A stretch of DNA of 22,390 bases, from positions 114,800-137,189 of the forward strand of contig BFEA01000478.1 of assembly GCA_003427395.1 (NCBI GenBank). The letters are read 5' to 3'. This DNA is from Chara braunii. Lineage: Eukaryota; Streptophyta; Charophyceae; Charales; Characeae. Below the pieces are notes generated by a model. The model was not told the DNA's origin, did not search any database, and worked only from the letters and a program-made list of their open reading frames with translations. This document shows, one piece after another, positions 1 to 9,031 of the stretch. Each line of letters starts with the position of its first letter. Within the stretch, counting starts at the first letter, position 1. The position numbers were made by a program, and so were the translations under genes.

Positions 1-95
1 CTCCGACGAAACAGTTTGTCACAGCCCCTCGTTTGTTGTCCTCTTCTCTCTCTCTGCCTACGGTTTACCGGGCAGTTCTGTTTGTGACTATATAG
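1..95 (+). mobile_element. Hammerhead-bearing repeat, copy 1 (cut by window edge)
   Basis: The window opens inside stem II of a hammerhead: CUCCGAC, then GAAAC (9-13). Next come TTTGTCACAGCCCC, a pyrimidine-rich tract, and a hairpin (54-75: CTGCC and GGCAG around CGG-TTTA-CCG). The copy ends in TGACTATATA. CUCCGAC here versus CUCUGAC in copy 3 is a stem II change that keeps pairing. The 5' half lies outside the window. Confidence 0.75.
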
Positions 96-116
96 AATCT
101 TGTTTGCTTCGATTCC

Positions 117-593
117 GGTTGGCCTTGTCCCGTTATTTGGTCTATCTTAGGGAGGGATGGCGGTGCTTCATGTGGGATTGGTCATCTGGTTATCGTTTTG
201 CAGGCGAGTGTGTTTTGACTTGGTGCTGTCCCGTCGTTTGGCCTGTAGTTGGCGGGGGCGGTGCTTGCATGTGGGACTTGTCATCTAGGATTGTCATTTA
301 GGATTTGTTTTAATCTTGTCTGCTTCAAATTTGTTATTGGGCTTCCTGGTTGGTTGTTTCCCGTTGTTCGGCCTTTTGAGCGCGGGGCGGTGCTTGTATG
401 TGGGAATCGTCATCTGGGATTGTCTTCTTTTTAGTTGTCACACTGTGATCAAGGGCGCAGGAGCCTTTCTTTATTTTCTTTGTAGATAAGAATGTTTTGA
501 TATCCTGGTTGGTCTCGTCCCGTCGTTTGGCCTGTGAGTTGCGGGGCGGTGCCTGCATGTGGGACGTGTCATCTGGGATTTGTTTTGTTGCCC
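117..593 (+). repeat. Four degenerate copies of an about 85-bp repeat
   Basis: Copies lie near 117-205, 217-303, 349-428 and 508-593. Each contains CCCGT(T/C)(G/A)TT(T/C)GG, then GCGGTGC, ATGTGGGA and GTCATCT. They are separated by unrelated T-rich sequence of unequal length and fill most of the space between hammerhead copies 1 and 2. Confidence 0.75.
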
Positions 594-850
594 CCTGTTC
601 TGTATTATTTGGCTGTTCCCTTCCTCTTTTCTTTGCCTCTTTGCCTTCTGGCTGTGTGCAAGTGGGTCGATATGACACACGGGGGTGGGGGCAGCCGCCG
701 CTCAACCTACATCCACGTGGGCGGCCTTGTACGCAAGAGGTTCTGAACAGGGGGAGTTATAAGGAAGAAGATAAAAAAATGAAATTAATATTCCCTGGTT
801 TTCCTTTCTCCTTTTTTCTCTTTTTTTCGCATTTACGCTCTGAATTCTTG

Positions 851-937
851 TGACAATATATATGTGACAGCCCCTTGTTTGTTGTCCTCTTCTCTCTCTG
901 CCTACGGTTTACCGGGCAGTTCTATTTGACGATATAT
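851..937 (+). mobile_element. Hammerhead-bearing repeat, copy 2, lacking the ribozyme core
   Basis: This copy has the TGACAATATATA start, the GTGACAGCCCC segment, the pyrimidine tract, the 898-919 hairpin and the TGACGATATA end. The roughly 47 bp with stem I, CUGAUGA, stem II and GAAA are missing. Its period is 76 bp instead of 123 bp. Confidence 0.75.
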
Positions 938-1110
938 ACTAAAAATAGGATAAAATCAATCAAATGATTCATTCAGTGATTTAATTTAATTATTCAATTA
1001 ATAGAATTCAATAATTCTCATTATTGACAATAGAATAAAAATATAACCATGTCAATCTATAAGTAATTGAACTCACACCCAAAAACAAAAAATTAGAAAA
1101 ACAATATAAT

Positions 1111-1177
1111 TGTGACGATATATAGGGTTCAGCCTCCTGATGAGTCGGTGAAACTCTGACGAAACAGTTTGTCACAG
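1111..1177 (+). ncRNA. Hammerhead ribozyme motif, type III topology
   Basis: The catalytic core is present: CUGAUGA at 1137-1143 and GAAA at 1161-1164. Stem II is GUCGG (1144-1148) with CUGAC (1156-1160), loop UGAAACU. Stem I is a short hairpin within 1125-1135 (GGGU, loop UCA, GCCU). Distal stem III is 8 bp: UGUGACGA (1111-1118) with UUGUCACA (1169-1176), in register with the core. Next to the core, the 5' strand reads AUAUAUA in place of the expected UGUC, so the inner part of stem III and the cleavage site are poor. This suggests weak or lost activity. The related motif at 8601-8661 has a good stem III and GUC site. Confidence 0.8.
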
Positions 1178-1246
1178 CCCCTCGTTTGTTGTCCTCTTCT
1201 CCCTCTCTGCCTACGGTTTACCGGGCAGTTCTATTTGACGATATAT
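1113..1246 (+). mobile_element. Hammerhead-bearing repeat, copy 3 (complete 123-bp unit)
   Basis: The unit is bounded by the 11-bp direct repeat TGACGATATAT (1113-1123 and 1236-1246) and contains the hammerhead, GTCACAGCCCC, the pyrimidine tract and the hairpin at 1207-1228. All three copies end in TGAC, then any base, then ATATA, so this sequence belongs to the element and is not a simple target-site duplication. The combination resembles a retrozyme-type non-autonomous element, but no primer-binding site or polypurine tract was recognised. Confidence 0.65.
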
Positions 1247-1464
1247 TTGCTGCTGTTGGAGATGAGCCTGAGCAAAGGTCTTGTCCCGATCATTCTAAGC
1301 TGGTGATGGTTGTCTCAAAATGGCAATTGGTCATCCAGACTGCGGAGCGAAATAAAGTCTCGCCCATTGAGGGACTCGATATTGTTGTATTGTTGCATAC
1401 ATTTGAGCTGTCTATTTCTCTTTGCCTGGCCACTGTTATGGTGGGGCTGTGTTTTGTGTACCAG

Positions 1465-1526
1465 GTTTGGCCAGCCGATTAAAGTGAACTGGGCGTATGC
1501 AAGCGGTCAGCGGGAGGATACGTCAG
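1465..1526 (+). CDS. UBP1-like: UBP1-like exon: end of RRM1 plus linker
   Basis: This 62-bp exon follows a CCAG acceptor and ends at GTAGGA. It starts with the last base of a split codon, then encodes [20 protein letters not shown], the final beta strand of RRM1 and the short linker that is nearly invariant in plant UBP1 proteins. It ends in phase 1 (one base of a Gly codon). It is the first recognisable exon in the window; I found no earlier RRM1 coding sequence in 1-1464. Confidence 0.92.
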
Positions 1527-4500
1527 GTAGGAGTTGTGGGAGACACTCCGTAGTCTGTTTTTTTTTTTTTTTTTTCTTTCTTTCGGTTCCTGCTACCGCA
1601 CTCTGCTGCAGTGCAATACAGAGGCAGCACTGGAGTCGAGTAAGCATGCGTGCCCGTGACACCCCTCCGCAGCCCAGAAAAAAATAAAAAATAATATCGT
1701 GTTGTGCAATTGTCTTTTTTTTTCTCTTAATGGAAGAAAGGGCGTGCGTTAAGATATCATCAGTTGGTCGGACCGGCCCTAAGTAATTCAGAATTGCAGT
1801 TTTTTTTCCCCATCTGCTTGTAGTTGATTTCGGACTCAGGTCTGTATTTCAACAGTTCAGGGGTGTACCAATCCAACTGAGAGGCTACCGTCTTCACCTG
1901 AATAGAACGCCCGGTAATTATCGCGGTATCTGGGCTGAAAGTCGTGCCAAGAATACAGCTGTAATGACCGTGCGTTCTATTCGGGCGAAGACAGTAGTTG
2001 GTAATCTGTTTGCTTGTAAGCATTTGGATCACGAAGTCGTGGATTGACATCTTGGATGGAGTTTCGTTTTCTGAAGTTGTGAAAGCCCTTATCCATGAGA
2101 GATTGCTGCCTGTGACTGATTTTGGGCTCCTTAGTGGTGGCCTCACCTTGAATGCTCTTGACGAATGGTTTGTTTGAGTTTCGTTGTGTGAGTGTTCTCT
2201 ACCTTTTTTTTGTTTTGGTACAAGTGTTTTGGTAATAATTGCGTCCGTAGGTGTTGTTGTTGTGTGATGTCGAGGGGATCTGTGACTCTTTTATCTGGTT
2301 GTTGGTTTGCACAGGGCATTACAACATATTCGTGGGGGATTTGAGCCCCGAAGTCACGGATAGCACCCTCTATGCAGCGTTCTGCGTGTATGGAAGCTGC
2401 TCGTAAGTTCAATCCTACACTGATCATGGATGCCGTTATGCAGTTGTTGATTCAGTGAAACAGTTTGTTTGTGTACCGGCCTGTCTACCCTTAGCCTACG
2501 ATGCCCGTAGGCTGTTTGAAAAGATGAAGAGATTGACAACCCTTGGCCTACGATGCAGCACGCGACGATTGCTGTCGCGTGCTCATAATTAATTTGAGTT
2601 TTCTGAATGCGTTTTGCCAAAGTAACGTGTGTATGGTCGGTGAACTTGTTGTTGCTTATCATTTGTTCATAACTAGCGGGGTAGAACAAACACCTGTGAT
2701 GGCGAAAACGACCCTGTAACGGATTTGAAAGGTCGTAGCTGGTTGCGAGTAGCCGAAGAAAAGAACAGGCAGACACTAAACGGAGGCTTCCATCATGTAA
2801 CCGACGTCTCCACGACCTGCCTCGAAAAAGACTGTTCTTGATGTACTTGTTCTTTCCCCCCTTCGTGTTTTTTTTGCATTCACGGCCGTCCTGCACGGTT
2901 CTGAATCTTTGCCTTGCCCATAATCTCGAGCCTCGCACCGTTGAATTAGAGGCGAGGGAAAGAAGAAGGAGAGAGAGGGTGGTGGAGGGATCACTTCTCA
3001 TTTTGAAGCTCGTCTGCCGGATATGTTCCTGCAGCGGATCTTCCTGTATATGCATCCAAGGTTTCACCTTTGCCTTGCCCATCATCTGGAACTCGCACCC
3101 CTGAATTGAAGAAAAGGGAATCTGAAAGAAAAAGGAGAGGGTGGTGGTTGAGGGGCTGCTTCTCATTTTTGAAGTCTTCCGGCCTGCTGGGCATGCTCCT
3201 TCAACGGATCTTTTTCCGGTATATGGTTATCTAAGGTTTCTTTTTTTGTTGTTCCTGTTCGGCATCGTAGTAGGTATGCTGTGGTCGTCGCTAATTTTTT
3301 TCCTCCACGTGTTCTTAATGTCCTGGTCTTTTTCAGTGATTAAATGAAACTAGGCACGTGTGGGCGGTGCACTGGTTGGTGTAGGGCACTAGAAGGTTTA
3401 TTTCTGGGCGGCTTTTCCTATTATGGATCTTTTGTACTCGTACAACTTACCACCTTTTTATGCCAATAAATACACGCATCAGGCTGATGCCCGCATTGAT
3501 CATGAGTAGAACGTAGGAGCACTGCATGAATAAGGCAATGCACGTTTAAGTATTGACTGACCAGGGTCTAAGAAGTGTCAGTTTGTTGTCGGAACTACTT
3601 TTGTTGCTCCTGTTGTTTCGTTGTGTGGTTCTTTTGCTTGGATTCTTGGTTCTGTTGTTTCATTAGCCGTTTGCGGTTTCTTGTTCAAGTGTGTAATTCT
3701 GTCGGTGACTGAACTGATAAAACTTTTTGTCCTCCTTTCTTTGGCTGGTTTCTACGAGTCCGCGGAGCACGTGTTGATACGAGTAGTTATCCTGTATCGT
3801 CAGATATTTGTGAATATGTTCCGTCAGTAATCAAACTATTTGAACCTGTTATTCTCTGGCCATTGTGTGTACTCCTGTGATTTGGAACTGCGAATCACAT
3901 TCTGATGTCGATAGGCCTGCTTCATCAGATAGGTCTACTTCGTACTTGCCGGTCGTGGCCTGTATGAAGCAAATGGTAGACGATTCGAGAACTGTTCTTT
4001 GTCTCTCGCTCGTGTGATTCGAAACGGTTTGTCACACCTTTGCTTCTTGTCCTACAGAGTGTCGAAGACCTATGAAAACTGCCGGCGTGTTGAGGTGCTA
4101 GGTTCTCCATTCGGTGTAATGCAGGGTAGAAGATGGGACAGTTGATTCTGCTAGTATGGGTTATATGACGCCTACCGTTCCTTTGCAGATGCATGTGTGT
4201 GTAGATATAATTGACTGCTCTCGTGGACAGGCTACAGAAACGGTGATCACGAAATCTACAGACAATGTCCACGGAATTTTTTCTATGTGTATTAGGTAGA
4301 AATGATCTCTCTTATAGGTAGTCTTTCTCCTTGTGCAGTTTTGATGTTTGTATGTGCTTTACGTACTGATGATGCTTGTGTTCTAGTTACTGATGATGTT
4401 TCTATGTGTAGCTAGCAATGGCCACGTGGACAGGTAGTTTTGTCTGCTTGTATGTCCACGTACTGGCAAGATAGGAGCCCAGATTCTGCACGTAGACCCG

Positions 4501-7500
4501 TCGGAGAGGCTGTACTTTTGTAATGCGCAGGGCCTCATAGGTGCTGCTGTTGTCTTTCGCGTTGGAAGTGTTTCTGTGCTTTTTACCGGGGTATGAACGA
4601 GTGGTTTATTTTTGGAATTATTTATTCATGAATTTTAACTTACCTTTTTTTTCTGCTCACATTGTTTATTGTTTTCTTTTTGTTTGCTTTTTAATTTTTC
4701 GTTTTTTTTTGTTTTGGGCAGAGATGCTCGGGTCATGTGGGACCAGAGGTCTGGGCGATCGAGGGGCTTTGGCTTTGTTTCCTTTAGGTTGCAGTCGGTG
4801 AGGATCCTTGTACTCACCCTGGATTTCGGAGCAAGCAAGCAAATACATTACATAAACTAAAAATGATCAGAACATGAATCAGAAACCTGTCTTTGTGCAT
4901 TTTAACCAATCAATTATCCTTCTTCTCCGCACCTTCTCTGGAAACGCTGGTCAGCATAAATATTTTCAGAAATCTGTCCTCTGTTTCTCTTTGCCTGACG
5001 CGAAATTTCTCACATCCTGCATGCCTTCTTAAGAGCGATGTGTAAGGGTAGGTGAGGAGGTTGCCTTCTGCGGTTTCTCCTGCCCTCTTCTTCGTTCTTT
5101 CTCTGACCCTTGTCTAACTTGCAATGATCTCTTCCCTTTTGCCTTTCTCCACATTTTGTTCCGTGAGTGCACGCCAGTGGTATTTTATATAACTAGCCTG
5201 TTCTCTGTCTGTATCTTCATTAATACCTTCTGGATGGACCCATCAGAGAAAACCCGATAGCTTGAGGGAGGGCCTGCTGGCCTGTCCTCTGGTGTCCCGG
5301 ACGGTGGTGGGGTTTCTGCTATGCGGCTCTCTTGCCAATATGCCTCCGTTGTGCATATGGAGCTTTTATGAACCCAGCAAGAGGTGGAGGTTTGCTTCTC
5401 CACGAGTTCACTCGCTCCAGGAAAATCACGAAGTGGATGTTCCTGTCTTGTGTGGGGAGCTTGTGGGTGCACTCGGTCGACCATCTGGGGTTCGTGCAGC
5501 AAAGAGAGGAGATCGACATAGCTTCAGAATAAACGCCACCGTTTAGTGTCTGTGATGTGCGGGCGTTGTCCTCTTGAAGGTGTTTCCTCGGTAGCTCCAA
5601 GATTCTTTACGGATTCTTTACATTCTCTGCCCTCTCCGTCTTTGAAAGGTATATTGACGCCATGCGCTGTGCATTGTTATGTATTTGATTTGAGGAGGCC
5701 CTGTCTCAGAACCTCTGCGGCTCCACACTTCCGTCGTGGAGGGGAGACGCAACAAAGACTGAGTGCTCCGTTGTGGAGGGGAAACGCAACAAAGACTGAG
5801 TGCATTCCGGTGTAGCATATGGTGTGTTTCGGTGGACGATTGGCTCTATGTAAGAAATGTGTCATCGGATTTGGAGCTCAGTTGCTTGTCACCTCTAGAT
5901 TGTGATGGGCAGAGCGAGTTGGCGGTTTGTTGGTTTATTATTTCAATAAATTTGCATGCAATGATTCCCCACCCACCAATCAATAAGTGGTCTTGGTGTT
6001 GTGGCTCTTTGAGCTTACGGCCAACAATGATTCGCCAAGTCGGTTGCGGACTGCAACTGAGAATCCGGAGTTGCCATACACCGTGAAGCACAGAGGCTGA
6101 CGGGAGTGCACACCAAAGTGGCAGCTTCAATCGGTCAGAGCCTGCTCGCACCAAAAGAGTAGGTAGATCTCACTTTTTTTAATCTGTCTGGTAAAGATAG
6201 GCGATAACTGGACATCGTGAAAAAAGAAAGAGTCAGTCTACAGAGCTGGAGTTCTCTCAAAGTTTGCTTTAAGTAGTCCGCTTGGGGGCACGTTTGTGAC
6301 CTGACCTATTTGGAAATGAAGGAAAGTCTTTCCAAGGCTCTCTTTTCCATTGCTTGTGGACGTGCATGGTGTTTCATTTTCCTTGTTCTTGTTATGCGTC
6401 CGCACTCTCCTTGCCTTGCGTACGTCTAGTGTTTCGTTTTCCCTGTTTTTGGTATGCCTCCCGACTCCCATTGCCTTCCTGATTATTGGCACCTGTTTTT
6501 GTTGGAGTGTGAGCATATCTGTTTTGTTTTGTTCCCTAGTATGGTAGATTTTCAGTGGGGGTGGAACATTTGTCTGAATGTTTCCCGCTTTTCTTTAGGT
6601 TTATGGTATGGCATTTAAGCGTGGAGATCTTGGCAGTATCGCTTTTGACTTTGTTGGACCGTGGTTTGTTCTGTTCACATGCAGGATGCGGAAAGCGCCA
6701 TTCAGGAAATGAACGGTAAGTACGTTATTTAAATCATACAGATGCTGCATCAAATTGCCTACAATCTGGCATCACCGTATGTTGAGGGGTGGTCTTTTCT
6801 TGTTGAGCAAGAACTGGCCAGAAAACTAAAGCTTTAATTCTTCAATGTGACTTTTATATTCCTTGACATCTGGCTTTTATATTTGTTGCTGTGTGGGTTT
6901 TATTTTCCTCTGGTTTCCTTTTATGTTCTTCCATGTATGGCTTTTATATTTCTCCATTAGTCGGTCATATCATTAGGCATGACTTGGTGTTCTGTTTCCC
7001 AGTCGGTCGTTTCGGTAGTTATGACTCTGCTTCTGGACTTATTTATGACGTTTTGCATGCTGTTCTGTGGGACTCTGTCGACCTGTGACAGGCAAATGGC
7101 TTGGTAGCCGCCCAATTCGTTGCAACTGGGCTACAAAGTCAAATACGGGGCAGCCTGAAGAGCAGAAAGTCAACAACCAAGGGAACAGCAATGGCAATGA
7201 GCAAGTCCAAGGTTGTTATCGTAATATCTGATGTGTTGATCCTTGCAGTCATTATTCGTGTGCCTGTTTTGTTTATTTGGTCGATTTCATCTAACGAATT
7301 GCCCAAGAACACGATGTTAGGTTAACTGGTGGTGTAGATGATGTTAATTTCTGGAGAATGGATATTTGGTGCTTTGGTTTTCCTTTCGTGCTTTGGATTA
7401 AGGAAGTTTTAAGGACTTTGCCAGTATCAACTGGAACATTCTGATGCATTGACGTTTGGAAGTGTGAAAATCTGAGTTACCCGTAGTGATCTTGTGGACC

Positions 7501-8193
7501 GATAGTGGGGAGAGGAGAATGGTCGACAGGGGGGATGGAATGCTGCAATTTGGTAGGGGGGAAAAGTGGGTGGAAGGGGTGGGGTATAAAGTCGTTAAAA
7601 TGATAAGAGGGAAGGGGGAATCTAGAGTGTGGGGACAGCATTGCAAGGTTAGGAGGGCGGAGAGGTGGGAAGAGGTAGCTAGCAAGTTGTTGTAGGGGTC
7701 CGGAATGGCTGTGTAGGGGTCTCGGGGAGTGTAGATAAAAATGGCAAATTTGACCTGGGTGGGCAGGAGGGCAAAACTGCAGGTTGGGGAAAAGCAAGAG
7801 GGTATCACAACAGGGGGAAGAAAGGAAACATTGTAATTATGAGAGAGGATAAGGGAGGTGGGAGAGAGAGCCTTATTGATTCCCCACCACTGCCTCTGCC
7901 CAAAAACATCACTTTTATAGGTTTAAGTTGTTCAACTATGAAGTTTGGCCGGGGTCGAACATGACGGCCTGAACGGCAGAATGTTTGGGACCCCTGGTGC
8001 AGCGTTAGACAGAATGCGAACTTTATTGAATTTTTAAGAAATTTTAAATGTTTTATTACTGCTTTGCTTTTTTTTTATTATGCTGAGGGGGGGCCATTCT
8101 TTGCAATATATCTTTTCATTAGAAAAACAATTCAAGACAGCGGTGCAGTTTGCCTGCGGAAATAGCAGCAACCCCGTCCTGTAGTGCACGCGC

Positions 8194-8230
<37 letters not shown>

Positions 8231-8996
8231 GATCAACAAGTCAGTGGATATCGTTTTTTGTTTTTTGAACGTTTTCCTATATGTTGAAATGAATGATTGA
8301 TTGATTGATTGATTGATTGTTTGACCCCTTGCCCTGTCCGCAAACACTCTCGTACACACACGCACAGGCGCACATGCACACACGGAACACACTCACATGA
8401 ACACACACGACGTACACACACGACACGCACGCACATCCTCAGACTAGTTTTCTTTACTTACTGTTTCTTCTCAGGGGTTTGGACTCACCGTCTGCTAGGA
8501 TTGCAGGGTTGGTGTGAGTAAAAGTCGGCCACTTTCCCCAGGAGTATCAATAACCCCCGGGTCATGTGGCGAGTCCTTATCCCATCAGTCGTGCATCCTG
8601 GGCAGACTGTCGAGGTTCAACCTGCTGATAAGTCCGTGAAAGTCCGATGTAACAGTCTGTCACAGTCATGCTTTTTTTTAGTGTATGGCTAAGCTACCAG
8701 AGTGGCCCGGGGTCTCTTAGCCGCCTGACCCAAAAAAAATAATAAAGAAAAAAATATATAAAAATAAATAAATAAAAATATAAAAAATAAGAGAATTATG
8801 TTCAAAGTTTATTTTTTTATTTTTAAATTTTGTGAAAATTTTCGATGTGACCCTGAGGCAGAAGTTGATCACTCTATTTTTCTGCTTAACACAGTTTTTT
8901 TTGGAAAATTTTCGATGTGACCCTGGTCCTTGTACGGGCTGGCCACCCGGGACCCGGGTGGTAGCCTAGGTGTATAACGAATATGAAAACACACAT

Positions 8997-9031
<35 letters not shown>

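Larger units (their letters stand above)
1..1464 (+). other. Repeat-rich intron or upstream sequence before the first recognised exon
   Basis: No exon of the UBP1-like gene is recognisable here. The stretch holds three copies of a hammerhead-associated repeat (1-95, 851-937, 1113-1246), four degenerate 85-bp repeats (117-593) and a very AT-rich block (about 934-1112). It most likely belongs to the intron inside RRM1, since the next exon starts mid-domain. Confidence 0.7.
2403..4721 (+). other. UBP1-like intron (2,319 bp)
   Basis: Donor GTAAGT, acceptor TTGGGCAG. It holds a two-copy 161-bp direct repeat (2907-3243) and a hammerhead-like fragment at 4020-4053. The antisense open frame over 2354-3166 overlaps the previous exon and has no recognisable domain. 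Confidence 0.85.

Noticed and set aside
1113-1246. TGACGATATAT flanks as a target-site duplication
   Set aside because: The same end sequence occurs in all three copies, so it is part of the repeat and not a site-specific duplication.
2455-2468. GAAACAGTTTGT as another hammerhead piece
   Set aside because: Twelve bases match the hammerhead, but there is no core, and the sequence beyond diverges at once.
2354-3166. 270-codon open frame on the - strand
   Set aside because: It overlaps the RRM2 exon in antisense and the 161-bp repeat, has no recognisable domain, and looks like chance openness.
4364-4405. Two CTGATGATG motifs as hammerhead cores or C/D snoRNA boxes
   Set aside because: No GAAA with pairing stem II follows, and no convincing D box with terminal stem was found.
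7398-7808. 136-codon Pro/Ser/Leu-rich - strand open frame
   Set aside because: It is the translation of a purine-rich tract on the opposite strand; low complexity with no domain.
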